Assembly: GCA_903893795.1 (NCBI GenBank)
Contig: CAITNO010000001.1
Location: forward strand, 62,001 to 126,000
Origin: Candidatus Hydrogenedentota bacterium
GTDB taxonomy: Bacteria; Hydrogenedentota; Hydrogenedentia; Hydrogenedentales; CAITNO01
Reading direction: 5' to 3'
Length of the DNA stretch: 64,000 nt
Below, piece by piece: positions 41,589-51,270 of this stretch; position 1 is the stretch's first letter; every line of letters starts with the position of its first letter. A program made the translations under genes and the position numbers. The notes under the pieces are model-generated. The model made no database searches, had not been told where the DNA came from, and worked only from the letters and a program-made list of their open reading frames with translations.

Positions 41589-43031
41589 ATGAAGGTTGTT
41601 CTGATTGTACCCCCTTTCGATCTGTCGGCGGCGTGGGGTAGTGCCAAGCGAATGAAAGAGGGTGTGCTTCCGCCCCTGGGCGTCGGCTATCTTGCGGCCG
41701 CACTGGAAGACCGTGGTCACACAGTGGAACTCTTGGATGCGCCATCGCAGGGGTGGGGACTGAACCAGACGGCCGATTATGTGGCAGCGTCGGGCTCTGT
41801 GGTTGCAGGGATTTCATGTCTTACCGTTCGTTCCGGCGCGGCATATGAACTTGCCCGGGCCATAAAGGCCCGGTGTGCCGGAATGGTTGTGGCCATGGGT
41901 GGCCCCCACGTCACCGCTTTTCACGAGCATATTCTTGACGAGTGCCCCGAAATTGATGTGCTGTTTCCGGGGGAGGCTGAAGTGTCCTTTGCCGAGTTTG
42001 TGGACGCCATTGCCGCAGGGGACCCTTGGAACACGCTGCTTGGCGTGGTTTACAGAGACGGCGACGGCACAGTGCGCTGTGCGCCGCCCCAGCCGCTGGT
42101 CCGCGATTTGGACATGCTCACGCCGCCCGCCCGCCATCTCTATCCCAAGGACCTTTATCGCCCGCTACCCAGCCAGGGGCGGCGCTTTCCTTCCACCATT
42201 ATGCTCACTTCCCGCGGTTGTCCCTGGTCCAAGTGCCTTTTTTGTTACCAGGGCGCGAGCTACGGCCACCCATACCGTCGCCGTTCTCCCGAGAACTGCA
42301 TTGAAGAAATTCGCCATCTGGTCCATGACCTGGGCTACCGCGAAATCATGTTCTGGGACGATAATTTCTGCGTGAACGAACGATGGGTGTCCACCTTTTG
42401 CGACTTGCTTGACAGGGAACGGCTTAACATCACCTGGACGGCGGAGGGCCACGTGCGCACTGTGACCCTGCCCATGCTCAAGCGCATGGCGGCGTCGGGC
42501 TGTTACAACATCTTTCTGGGCCTGGAGACGGGCACACAGGAAATGCTTGACTTGGTTGAAAAGGGATTCACGCTTGAGCAGGCACGAACCGCCGTGGCCC
42601 TGGCCAAAGAAGCCAATATGGAGGTGCGCGCATCTTTCATTCTGGGTTTCCCAACGGAGACTCCCGAAATGGCCGACCAGACCATCCGGTTCGCCTGTGA
42701 GGTTAATCCCGATTTTGCCAATTTTGTGCCCTACCATGTTTGGCCTGGAACACCTCTGGAGGAATTCTCCCTGCTGAAAGGCGGCCGGGTCCCCTGGAAC
42801 GATGATTTGCTTCGCCCGTCATATTTTCCGGACTCTTTTGGCAGCATTGAGGTGCTAGACAAGAAGTTGAAGGAGGCCTACCGGCGCTTCTACCTGCGGC
42901 CCCGCTACATCGCCTCGACCCTTTGGCGGCTGCGCCGTCCCCATTTCGCACGGCGCGTTCTGATTGGGTCAAGATATTGGTTTACACTCATGCGTCGTGA
43001 CACGATAAAGGACCGGCGCGATTCTGCCTGA
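41589..43031 (+). CDS. B12-binding-domain radical SAM protein
   Basis: The 480-aa protein has an N-terminal cobalamin-binding-type Rossmann domain (MKVVLIVPPFDLS, VLPPLGVGYLAAALEDRGH, MGGPHVTAFHEHIL, VLFPGEAEVSF) and a radical SAM barrel with the [4Fe-4S] motif CPWSKCLFC at about residues 210-218. TWTAEGHVRTVTL, FLGLETGTQEML and GFPTETPEMADQT complete the barrel. Such enzymes methylate or rearrange unactivated carbons, for example in lipid, cofactor or antibiotic pathways. Substrate unknown. A homologous gene lies 600 bp downstream. Confidence 0.92.
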   Translation: MKVVLIVPPFDLSAAWGSAKRMKEGVLPPLGVGYLAAALEDRGHTVELLDAPSQGWGLNQTADYVAASGSVVAGISCLTVRSGAAYELARAIKARCAGMVVAMGGPHVTAFHEHILDECPEIDVLFPGEAEVSFAEFVDAIAAGDPWNTLLGVVYRDGDGTVRCAPPQPLVRDLDMLTPPARHLYPKDLYRPLPSQGRRFPSTIMLTSRGCPWSKCLFCYQGASYGHPYRRRSPENCIEEIRHLVHDLGYREIMFWDDNFCVNERWVSTFCDLLDRERLNITWTAEGHVRTVTLPMLKRMAASGCYNIFLGLETGTQEMLDLVEKGFTLEQARTAVALAKEANMEVRASFILGFPTETPEMADQTIRFACEVNPDFANFVPYHVWPGTPLEEFSLLKGGRVPWNDDLLRPSYFPDSFGSIEVLDKKLKEAYRRFYLRPRYIASTLWRLRRPHFARRVLIGSRYWFTLMRRDTIKDRRDSA

Positions 43032-43236
43032 TTCCCCCGTTTGCAGCAGAAACGGCCCCACTCCACTTCTTCATTGTGCAGGCCTGGCCGTTCCCTTTGA
43101 ACCATCATGTGACGCAGTTTGCCCCGCGGTCCTCCAATAAAGCAATGGACAACAAGAGGCGCCGCCACTCGTAGTTTTTGCCCGGACACCAGTCACACGG
43201 CGGCGCACCCCGTGAGGGGCGGAGGGTTTATTGTGG

Positions 43237-43242
43237 TATGAT
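43237..43242 (+). promoter_or_regulatory. Extended -10 promoter element
   Basis: TATGAT at 43237-43242 is preceded by TG at 43234 with one base between, an extended -10 pattern. It lies in the otherwise gene-poor gap ahead of the radical SAM remnant and could drive the second radical SAM gene. Confidence 0.3.
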
Positions 43243-43308
43243 TCGCTCCGATTTGCGCCGCGGGCTAGGTGTGTTGAAGTTCGGTCGTTCGCGAAAGGGT
43301 TTGTCTTC

Positions 43309-43437
43309 ATGAAGCCGTTGCGACTGTTTCTGGCCAATATCGGCTGCCGCGCACGCGTGTTTCCACTGGTTGCGTCACCCTTAGGGCAATCGTTGCGGGT
43401 TAATGTCTTCGGAGCAGCATGTCCATGGAAACAGTGA
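43309..43437 (+). pseudogene. N-terminal remnant of a third cobalamin-binding radical SAM gene
   Basis: The ATG at 43309 has GAAAGGG upstream and encodes MKPLRLFLANIGCRARVFPL followed by VASPLG, which has the look of the cobalamin-domain start of radical SAM proteins (hydrophobic strand, N-x-G, then P-L-x-x-P-x-G). The frame stops after 42 codons with no continuation. It is best read as a decayed copy between two intact homologues. Confidence 0.4.
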
Positions 43438-43643
43438 TTGTGACTCAGCGTCCAGACCGCTGTGTAACGAAGAAAGCGTTGCCGCGCGCAGTCGAATCCA
43501 GCGTCGATGCGGGCGAGTTTCGGTTTGCACCTCCTTATCCAGAGGCAAAGGCGCGGCCAAGGTTGACGCACCCGGCTATTGTCCGCCGGACTCGTGAATT
43601 CATGTGGAACACACCGTTCTTGACCATCGAAAGCCGCCGATGA
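43419..43643 (+). CDS. Possible small ORF coupled to the second radical SAM gene
   Basis: A 74-aa frame starts at 43419 with GGAG 4 nt upstream (a second ATG at 43425 has better spacing) and its TGA overlaps the ATG of the radical SAM gene at 43640. The 4-nt overlap suggests translational coupling, but the product, rich in R and P, resembles nothing known and may be spurious. Confidence 0.25.
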   Translation: MSMETVIVTQRPDRCVTKKALPRAVESSVDAGEFRFAPPYPEAKARPRLTHPAIVRRTREFMWNTPFLTIESRR

Positions 43644-45091
43644 GAATACTGTTTGTCACCTCAACGCCCTTTCTCATGGAGCCGCTGGGGGCAATGATGC
43701 TCATGGCGCTCTGCAAGAAAGAAGGACACGAGACTCGGCTCGTCGTGCTGGGACGGCACCGGTTGGGCCAGGTTGCAAAGTCCTTCCGGCCTGACGTAAT
43801 CGCCTACAGTGCCTCAACCGGGGACATGGGGTCCTTTAAGAAGGCGGACGAGGCAGTACGCCGCGCTTTTCCGCCGTCCTCGGCCAGTGTGCCGTTTCGG
43901 GTGATGGGCGGACCCCACCCCACGTTTTCGCCAGAAGTGCTGCACGAGATGGAACTCGACGCGATTTGCCAGGGAGACGGGGATGATGCCCTGCCGGAAC
44001 TGCTGCGGCGCCTGGAGACGGGGCAGTCCGTTGAGGGCATCGCAAACATCCAGGCAAGGGGCGCGGCAGAACCGCCGCGCCGGGCACTGACCCAGGATCT
44101 TGACCGGCTTCCCTTTCCCGCACGCGCCGCCTTTTACGAGGCCATACCCTACTATCGGTCATCGGGACTGCGCTCCTTCATTACCGGGCGCGGCTGCCCG
44201 TACAAATGCACGTACTGTTTTAACCATGCATTCAACCGAATGTTCAAAGAATGCGGTCCGGTGCTCAGGCGGCGTTCTGTGGACAACGTGCTTGAAGAGA
44301 TCGAGCAGGTGCGCCGGGATTTTCCGCCGCTTCGACTGGTGCGTTTTGCGGATGACACTTTTGCACACCAGGCCGACGACTGGACTCGAGAGTTTGCCGA
44401 CAAGTACCCGCGGCGAATCGGAGTTCCCTTCTACTGCCTGATGCGCTCCAACACGCTCACCGAAGAAACAGCCCGCCTGCTTGCCCGGGCCGGATGTCAG
44501 GCCATTGGCATGTCGATAGAGTCGGGCAGTGAGGTGCTGAGAAACGAGGTGCTCCACCGGGGACTTACAGACAATCAGGTGCGCAATTCATTTGCACTTG
44601 CGGAACAATTTGGCATTCGCACTTATGCGAGCACCATGCTGGGAATTCCCGGCGGCCGGATCGAGGATGATTTTGACTCGTTGGACTTTGTGCGCCGCAT
44701 GGGTCCGACCGCCCCAATCTTTACCATTTGCACGCCCTATCACGGAACCGACATTTGGCGCAAGTGTGTCGAACGCGGCTATGTGGACGAATCCGCCCCG
44801 GACGCCGGACGGATTGGCGAGGCGGGGACATTGCGCTGTTTCACGCCGCAGGAGCGGGCCATCCAGCAGCGGGCATGTTACCTTGGGCCTCTGTATTGCA
44901 CCTCGCCGAAATGGCTGGCACCTGCTGTCATGGCCGCAATTCGCGGGCCGTTCCCAAGAGTGCTGGCCCGGTATGCCGGGTTTACCTATACCGCATGCAG
45001 CACCGCAATAAAGATATTCCCCCAGGCAATTCCACGGAATCCCATGGGATTGCTGCGCATAGGGCTGGATTCCGTGCGCCACCTGCTCTGA
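43640..45091 (+). CDS. B12-binding-domain radical SAM protein, second gene
   Basis: The ATG at 43640 opens MRILFVTSTPFLMEPLGAMM, the usual cobalamin-domain start; 43604 would add 12 unrelated residues. The 483-aa protein has VMGGPHPTFSPEVL in the cobalamin domain and the iron-sulfur motif CPYKCTYC at about residues 184-191, followed by FADDTFAHQADDW, CQAIGMSIESGSEVL and MLGIPGGRIEDDF. It is more like the GGPHPTF subfamily than the upstream gene, so the two are not a recent duplication. Substrate unknown. Confidence 0.92.
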   Translation: MRILFVTSTPFLMEPLGAMMLMALCKKEGHETRLVVLGRHRLGQVAKSFRPDVIAYSASTGDMGSFKKADEAVRRAFPPSSASVPFRVMGGPHPTFSPEVLHEMELDAICQGDGDDALPELLRRLETGQSVEGIANIQARGAAEPPRRALTQDLDRLPFPARAAFYEAIPYYRSSGLRSFITGRGCPYKCTYCFNHAFNRMFKECGPVLRRRSVDNVLEEIEQVRRDFPPLRLVRFADDTFAHQADDWTREFADKYPRRIGVPFYCLMRSNTLTEETARLLARAGCQAIGMSIESGSEVLRNEVLHRGLTDNQVRNSFALAEQFGIRTYASTMLGIPGGRIEDDFDSLDFVRRMGPTAPIFTICTPYHGTDIWRKCVERGYVDESAPDAGRIGEAGTLRCFTPQERAIQQRACYLGPLYCTSPKWLAPAVMAAIRGPFPRVLARYAGFTYTACSTAIKIFPQAIPRNPMGLLRIGLDSVRHLL

Positions 45092-45104
45092 CTCGTGCGA
45101 CCAG

Positions 45105-47564
45105 TCAGTTGTCGGGCTTTTCCCCCTTCAGCACCGGGGCATGGGATGGAGCGCAAGTCACGCGGACCGGTTCAGCGCAGGCTGCAAGCCTCTTTTGCGC
45201 GCCCGTGTCTGCTGGTGTCTTGAGCAGTATTCTGCCGTAAACACCGGCGGCTTCATCAAGCCGGTTCTCCATCTCGAGCACATTGCCTATGCGTTCGAGT
45301 GATTCTTCCGGAATGGACTCGGGTATGTGCAAAGATGCAAAATCGGGTGCGAGACGATTATAGTCAGAGGCGCGCATGGGGAACAGGCCCGGCGGCCACG
45401 CAGTAGAGGTTCCTCCGGTCGCCATTAGCCGAATGACCTCGCGCCAAGGGCCAGCCATCGCAAATCCCATCGACTCCAAATGCTCAACTGCAGCCGCGGC
45501 CCGCTGCAGGTCCGGCGCGCAACTGGCTTCCTCGAACTCCCGCAGAATTCTGTCTGCAGGCGCATTGCACCCGCGGGCGTTCTCAAAGGATTGCCTGGCC
45601 GAGCAAGTATCACCCCGGCGCAGCGCCACCAAAGCCTTCGCCACATGTCCCTGCGCGAACTTGTCATTCTGCGCGACACTCCCTGCCGCAGCATACTGTG
45701 CAAGATCCACCCGATTCGCCAGGAGCAGGCTGTAAGCGTTGAAGAGGAAGGTGTACATTTGCCGGACCGCAGTTCCATCACTTAGGTTGAAGAGCAGAAG
45801 TTGTGTGCGCGGGTCGGCCTCCTGGACGCCAAGACTTGCCATCGTTTCCCTGCAGTCAGTCCCGTCGCCTCTGTCTTTTGCCAAGATTCGCTGCGGGGTG
45901 GGTGAGTCAGAACTGCGCCGCACCCGCCAGACAAGGATGTCCCCCCCCCCGTAGAACACTTTCGGCACAGCCTCCAATCCGCACGATTCGAAAAGGTCAG
46001 AAACGGGAAGATCGGGCCCATCGATGGAGCACGAAACATACCAGACGCTTCGGCGAGGCTGTTGCAATGCATCGCAATCCGCGGCGGTCAGAAGATAATT
46101 CACGGCATTTATCAACATTGCGCGGGTTGGGGAGTAGATGAGGGGCGCATTGGTGTCTTTGAGCGCATATGCGACAGTCGCCGCATCCATGGCGTTGCCC
46201 CGGGTAATCACGACATCCCTGGGTCCCAGTTCCTGGCTTATGTACCGCGCGGCTCCCTGATAGTTTGGGCGGGTGGTGTCGGCAGCCAAAAGCGCTGCCG
46301 CTTGAAAGCCGTAGGCCGCAGCGAGCAGTGCCATGGCCGCGATCTTGAGCCGCCGCCCCGGGAGGGCGGCGACTATGCCGCCGATAGCGAGGTACAGGGG
46401 CAATGCGATGTAAAAAGAGTACCTGGTGCTAAATGTGGTGACGCCGTCCTCGCGTGCCGCGATAACTGTCAGGAAACATAGCGGAATGACGATCAAGAAG
46501 GCAGACAACATATAGGCCGGCAGCACCTCCTTGTGCTCGTAACAGCCCGGGGTCCGCAGGCGAACAATGTGCCGAATGCAACGGTGCGCCAGCCATGAAA
46601 GGGCTGCCGCGGCAATCACAACCACTATTCCACTCATCAACGGTTCCCAAGCGATAATTCGGGGCAGGATGTCTCCGGGCTGCCATGTTGTGGGCTGACG
46701 CACCCAGGATGGCAGGTTGTCCTGAAGTGAGGCTATGTCACGGTACAGCAGATTTCCCACAAGTCCGAACAGGAAAGAGCCCTCGTGGTCGGCTGCGGCC
46801 TCAACACTCCTGTCAAGATGAGTCACATACCATCCCCAGGGAGCAAGAATGGCCGCATGCGCCGCAACCCAGCCCCACAGTTTCGACACGGCGCAATATG
46901 AAGCAACGCACAAGAACGCCAATTCTGCTAGCACAAATAGGACAAATGTAAGATGCGTCCATAGAAGGAGAGCATTGGCAGCCAGCATCAGCAGCAAGCC
47001 TTTGGCATCGCCGTCTTGGAGACCGCGAAGCATTCCAAGCAGCGACAGAAGGGCAAATGGCATGCAGAAGGCATAGGGCAACAGGTCTTGAGACCTGTAA
47101 ATCTGGGAAGGCGAAAGCGCCAGACACAGCGCCGCGGCAACGCCGACCCAGCGTCCGCCCAATCGCGCTCCGGCGGCATACATAAGCGGAACGCATGCCG
47201 CGCCCGCGATTGTGAAGGGAAGCCTGAGCCCTCCCGCCTCCGGACCCACCAAAGACGCCCACGCATATAGAAACCAGTGAAATGCCGGAACGACATTGCG
47301 GCCCACAATGCGGAGCAGGTCGAAGTAGGTCCACGGGTCAGGGGCACCCAGGTATCTCAGGGTGCAGTGCTCGTCCAACCATACGGACTGCTGATCCAAA
47401 TGCCAGACGCGAAGCGCAAATGCCAGTACGGTCAGGGCGCCGATACCCACCATCATCCGCATCCTGGCTTTTCGCGATGCCTTCCCATCCTCCCGCGCCG
47501 TGGACTCGGTTGCGTCTTCCTCCCGGTTCAAACCGGAGCCTGCGTCCACACCAGTGTCTGTCAT
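45105..47564 (-). CDS. GT39-like membrane glycosyltransferase with C-terminal helical repeat domain
   Basis: The 819-aa protein has a charged cytoplasmic N-terminus (residues 1-35), then about 10-12 helices to residue 430. The first periplasmic loop holds SVWLDEHCTLRYL, the acidic D-E motif of GT39/PMT_2 enzymes that use polyprenyl-phosphate sugars. The C-terminal 250 residues (about 560-819) are soluble and TPR-like (AQGHVAKALVALRRGDTCSARQSFE, LEMENRLDEAAGVYGRILLKTPADTG). A run of 10 G residues on the coding strand (45941-45950, about codon 539) lies before that domain. It converges with the radical SAM gene, 13 bp away. Confidence 0.85.
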   Translation of the reverse strand: MTDTGVDAGSGLNREEDATESTAREDGKASRKARMRMMVGIGALTVLAFALRVWHLDQQSVWLDEHCTLRYLGAPDPWTYFDLLRIVGRNVVPAFHWFLYAWASLVGPEAGGLRLPFTIAGAACVPLMYAAGARLGGRWVGVAAALCLALSPSQIYRSQDLLPYAFCMPFALLSLLGMLRGLQDGDAKGLLLMLAANALLLWTHLTFVLFVLAELAFLCVASYCAVSKLWGWVAAHAAILAPWGWYVTHLDRSVEAAADHEGSFLFGLVGNLLYRDIASLQDNLPSWVRQPTTWQPGDILPRIIAWEPLMSGIVVVIAAAALSWLAHRCIRHIVRLRTPGCYEHKEVLPAYMLSAFLIVIPLCFLTVIAAREDGVTTFSTRYSFYIALPLYLAIGGIVAALPGRRLKIAAMALLAAAYGFQAAALLAADTTRPNYQGAARYISQELGPRDVVITRGNAMDAATVAYALKDTNAPLIYSPTRAMLINAVNYLLTAADCDALQQPRRSVWYVSCSIDGPDLPVSDLFESCGLEAVPKVFYGGGDILVWRVRRSSDSPTPQRILAKDRGDGTDCRETMASLGVQEADPRTQLLLFNLSDGTAVRQMYTFLFNAYSLLLANRVDLAQYAAAGSVAQNDKFAQGHVAKALVALRRGDTCSARQSFENARGCNAPADRILREFEEASCAPDLQRAAAAVEHLESMGFAMAGPWREVIRLMATGGTSTAWPPGLFPMRASDYNRLAPDFASLHIPESIPEESLERIGNVLEMENRLDEAAGVYGRILLKTPADTGAQKRLAACAEPVRVTCAPSHAPVLKGEKPDN

Positions 47565-48385
47565 TTTGAGCCGTCCTCTTTAAGATTCTATTGTCGCACC
47601 TTCGCAGCCCTTGCATCCACCGCGAGATGACGATCAGCTTCCGTGCCTTTCCTCCCCTTCGGACTCTTCTGATTGCCGCTTCAAAGGCTGCGATTGCTTT
47701 TGGAGTTTGAACGGCGGCAAGGCCTGTCTGGTTGCCACGGGCCACGCAAAACTCTGCCGTCCGCCTTCAGGCGAGTTAAGAACAACAACTGGTTGGCTGG
47801 ACCGTTAACCCGGTATTGCCGACGCAAAGACGCGGGTGCCGATACTTGTCACTGTGCGGCTAAAGCCGAGCGCCTTTACCCGCCGCAGGGGCAGCAGTCT
47901 GTGCCTGATGAAGGCGATGGTCACGGGAGCCGGGAATTCCGGAACCTGGCAGTGGAGCTTTCGCAGAAAGGCTGTGCGCCTGGGGCTCCTTTCCACGGGG
48001 TGCATGGAAATTCAGCGGACTCAACGCGCTGTAATGGGGGGCACTCTCCGCGCGCTTGACTTCTTCCGCGCCGAAATACGCTTCTGACACGCATGTCAAT
48101 TGAGTCTGAGGAGGCAACCTCACGCAATCCCGACAAAGGAATTTAGCGTTGGCACAAACGCCCTGTCAAACGTGGTGCTCTTTCCTGTTCGCCGTGCAAG
48201 GGAAGAAACCATAAGGCCTGACGACGCGAACTGCGGTTGAAATGCTCTTTGACGGTTTGGCATCATCAGCCAAGGTCATAAAGGCCCCGCTGACTGGGCA
48301 GGCACGCCGCGTGAGGGTTTCATAGGGGGATGATGCTCACGTTTCTTGCCGTGGTCACGGTCGGCGGACAACAGGAGGGCGGGTC
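47565..48385. other. Gene-free 0.8-kb interval
   Basis: Open frames here are short, lack ribosome sites and share no family features. No RNA gene, repeat or terminator stands out. The 3' part ahead of 48386 presumably carries the MFS promoter. Confidence 0.45.
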
Positions 48386-49684
48386 ATGGACGAGGCTTTG
48401 ACGGGCGGTACGGCGACCGTGTCGGCCGGGCACTTTCCCTATCGCACCTGGATGATCTCCCTTGCAGGCTGGATGTTCGACTTCTATGACCTAGTCCTCT
48501 TCTCCTTCCTGCTCGTTCCCATCAGCAAGGACCTTGCGCTCACAAACGTGCAGCAGGCGACGCTCTTGGGCGTGGTGCTGGGCGGTTCGGGCGTGGGCGG
48601 AATCCTGTTCGGTTACCTCTCCGACCGGTACGGCCGCCGCAATGTGATGACCTGGACCATCCTGCTTTATTCCATCGGCACGGCGCTCACGGCGCTGTCC
48701 AGCGGCTTCTGGACCGTGCTGCTCTTCCGCATCATCACCGGCCTGGGCGTCGGGGGCGAGTGGGCCGTTGGGCATGCGCTGCTTGCGGAATCGACGCCCC
48801 AGCGCCTGCGCGGCCGCGCCTCGGCCCTGCTGCAGGCGGGCGAACCCCTGGGCGTGGGCCTGGCGGCGCTGGCCGGTTTCCTGGTGGCGCCCGTCATCGG
48901 ATGGCGCTCCGTGTTTGCCCTGTCCTCCCTTTCGGCCCTGCTGGTCTTCTTCGTCCGCACGCACCTGCCCGAATCGCAACTGTGGCTCCAGCAGAAAAGA
49001 GAAGCTTTGTCGCCGTTGGGGACGCTTCGCCTGATTTACCGCCACGGGCTCGTGGGCACGACGCTCAAGGGTTTCCTGCTCGGCGTCTTCAAGCTGGGAA
49101 CCTACTGGACCTGCTACACCTGGCTGCCCAAATTCCTCCAGACCGAGCTGCACCAGAGCGTGGGCCATTCCGCGATGTGGATACTTACCGCCCAGTCCGG
49201 GCAGTTCGTCGGCATGCTGGCCTTCGGCTGGCTTGCGGACCGCTACGGCCGCAGGCTCCTCTTCAGTCTCTACTCGCTCCTGACGGCCGCCTCCCTCTAC
49301 CCGCTCGCCTTCCACTGGCAGCAGCTCCTGCCCCATCCGGTGCTGTTCTGGGGCGCCTTTCTGGGCCTGGGGCTCGGCTCCGGCTGCACCGCGGGCTTTG
49401 GCGCGCTGCTGGCCGAGCTTTTCCCGACCGACGTGCGCAATTTCGCCATGGGCACCACCTACAACATGGCCCGGGGCGTCCAGTTCTTCGCGCCCTTCAT
49501 CGTCGGATACGTCGTTGCCACGCACGGCTTCACGGGCGGCCTCTCTGTTCCGCTGGTCCTCGCCCTGGCCACGGGCGCGTGGGTGTGGGTGCTCCCGGAG
49601 ACCCGCCACCGCAACCTCGCCGCCATCATGGATGAAGATGCAACGGCACCAGTCGAGGCGGAGCCTGAACCCCAGACGGCATGA
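48386..49684 (+). CDS. MFS transporter, sialate/lactate:H+ symporter type
   Basis: The 432-aa protein has 12 predicted helices. The first cytoplasmic loop carries the MFS signature GYLSDRYGRRNVMTW and the second half repeats it as GWLADRYGRRLLF. GGEWAVGHALLAESTP and the early MFDFYDLVLFSFLL match the metabolite:H+ symporter group (SHS/aromatic-acid or sialic-acid-type). GGAGG-like AGGAGGGCGGGTC precedes the ATG. Substrate cannot be fixed from sequence. Confidence 0.92.
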   Translation: MDEALTGGTATVSAGHFPYRTWMISLAGWMFDFYDLVLFSFLLVPISKDLALTNVQQATLLGVVLGGSGVGGILFGYLSDRYGRRNVMTWTILLYSIGTALTALSSGFWTVLLFRIITGLGVGGEWAVGHALLAESTPQRLRGRASALLQAGEPLGVGLAALAGFLVAPVIGWRSVFALSSLSALLVFFVRTHLPESQLWLQQKREALSPLGTLRLIYRHGLVGTTLKGFLLGVFKLGTYWTCYTWLPKFLQTELHQSVGHSAMWILTAQSGQFVGMLAFGWLADRYGRRLLFSLYSLLTAASLYPLAFHWQQLLPHPVLFWGAFLGLGLGSGCTAGFGALLAELFPTDVRNFAMGTTYNMARGVQFFAPFIVGYVVATHGFTGGLSVPLVLALATGAWVWVLPETRHRNLAAIMDEDATAPVEAEPEPQTA

Positions 49685-49813
49685 AAAGGATTGCCCATCC
49701 GGGCGGCGTGGACAGGACAAACCCTCCCCTGTTAAACTCGGGTGCAGATCGTTCAGTTGAAGGGCTTGCCTCCCGGTGTGCAAGAAATCAAACCTCTGCA
49801 AGGAGCAACCAAC

Positions 49814-50434
49814 ATGGGAAGCCCCCGCTGGGCCCGACTGGACCGCATCATCAGGGCAGGCCACCTGTACACGGGACTGTTTCTGGTGCCGTGGATGATG
49901 GTCTACGCCACGAGCGCCTTCTTCCTGAATCACGACGACTGGTTTGCCGGGTCGAAGCCCGTGTGGACCGATGTGGCAGACACGAAGTTCGTTCCCGATG
50001 ACAGCTTCCCCGCAGCCTCCGAAGAGCGGGCCCGGACGATCATGAAGCAGCTAAACCTGGACGGGGCACACAGGATCTCGCAGGATGACGACAAGCAAAT
50101 GGTCATCTACCGCTTTTGCGCCACGGGCTATTACCAGATCACCTGGAACCGGCAGGAATCACGGCTGGTGGTGCGCAAGCAGCAGCCCTGCACCTTCTAT
50201 TCGTTTGTCAATGCGCTGCATTACCAGCACGGCTACAGCCAGCCTTGGCTGGCCTATCTGCCCTGGGGGACCTGGGCGTTGATTGTTGATCTGGTCACGA
50301 CGTCGACGGTCTTCTGGGTCCTTTCCGGCGTTTACATTTGGGCGCGAAGGCCGCGCAAACGACTGCTCGGAGGGATCTGCCTTGCTGCGGGGTGCCTGCT
50401 GTTCGCAATCCTTGCCCTGTCCCTGTCCCGGTGA
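49814..50434 (+). CDS. PepSY-associated-type membrane protein
   Basis: AAGGAG 9 nt upstream fixes the start at 49814, giving 206 aa. A first membrane helix (HLYTGLFLVPWMMVYATSAFFL) carries the conserved H and is followed by a soluble PepSY-like region, then HGYSQPWLAYLPWGTWALIVDLVTTSTVFWVLSG helices and an ARRPRK loop. Such proteins resemble PepSY-TM iron/sulfur-linked reductase subunits. It lies between the MFS gene and the YeeE/YedE pair; role unknown. Confidence 0.78.
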   Translation: MGSPRWARLDRIIRAGHLYTGLFLVPWMMVYATSAFFLNHDDWFAGSKPVWTDVADTKFVPDDSFPAASEERARTIMKQLNLDGAHRISQDDDKQMVIYRFCATGYYQITWNRQESRLVVRKQQPCTFYSFVNALHYQHGYSQPWLAYLPWGTWALIVDLVTTSTVFWVLSGVYIWARRPRKRLLGGICLAAGCLLFAILALSLSR

Positions 50435-50727
50435 TTCCCATCAACACCGACGCGGCGCTGCCCGCCTCTGGCGCGCCTCTTTCTCCTGCAATTTGGTCTC
50501 TTTACTCCCCTATCCCGTCCGTGCGGATTCAGAAAAACCCAAACCTTTCTTGGTCTGATTGTGCCGCGTGAGGTAAACTTTACCCGTCTGCCCAAGCGGC
50601 CACGGTCATTCCACAGGGAAGGTTGATTGGGCCGGGACAATCTCTCAGGACGCTGTCAAAGTCCAACTGCGGCGGACCGCGCGGGAGAGCTGCTGTGAGC
50701 ATGGCCAACTCAATGGAGCCAATCCCG

Positions 50728-51270
50728 ATGAAACTAAGAACTGCCGATGGCGGATGGAGTCCCTATCTCGCCGGGGCGTTGGCGGGCCTGCTGGCCATCG
50801 CCTCCGCCTTTGCCACCACGCACTGGGTCGGAAAGACGGCCTTCCTGGGCACCTCCACCACCTTTGTGCGGGCCGCCGGTTTTCTGGAGAAAACGGTGTC
50901 GCCGGAGCACGTGGCGGCAAACGCCTATTTCACCAAGGAAAAGGTCCTCGTTGACTGGCAGTTCATGCTGGTCTGCGGCATCTTTCTGGGGGCGCTGGTT
51001 GCGTCCCTGACCGGAAAAAGTTTCAAGCTGGAAAGCGTTCCCCCCACCTGGCAAAAGCGCTTCGGTCCCTCCGTCACCAAACGCGCCGCCGGGGCGCTGC
51101 TGGGCGGCATATGCGCCATGTTTGGCGCGCGTCTGGCCGACGGCTGCCCGAGCGGCCACGGATTGAGCGGGATGATGCAGCTCTCCATGAGTTCCTTCGT
51201 CGCGCTGGGCATGTTTTTCGGGGCCGGTGTGGCCGTGGCCGCCCTGGTCTATGGAAGGAGGTCCTCATGA
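50728..51270 (+). CDS. YeeE/YedE-family sulfur transport subunit, first half
   Basis: The start at 50728 (GGAG 9 nt upstream) gives 180 aa; starts at 50701 and 50713 are alternatives. Hydrophobic helices and the motif DGCPSGHGLSG identify the YeeE/YedE fold, whose conserved cysteine relays thiosulfate or sulfide through the membrane. The protein is half the size of E. coli YeeE (about 350 aa); the other half is the next gene. The end overlaps the next start (ATGA). Confidence 0.9.
   Translation: MKLRTADGGWSPYLAGALAGLLAIASAFATTHWVGKTAFLGTSTTFVRAAGFLEKTVSPEHVAANAYFTKEKVLVDWQFMLVCGIFLGALVASLTGKSFKLESVPPTWQKRFGPSVTKRAAGALLGGICAMFGARLADGCPSGHGLSGMMQLSMSSFVALGMFFGAGVAVAALVYGRRSS

Noticed and set aside
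47836-48087. 83-codon frame in the 0.8-kb gap before the MFS gene
   Set aside because: It lacks a ribosome site and its composition is Arg-rich like a chance frame.
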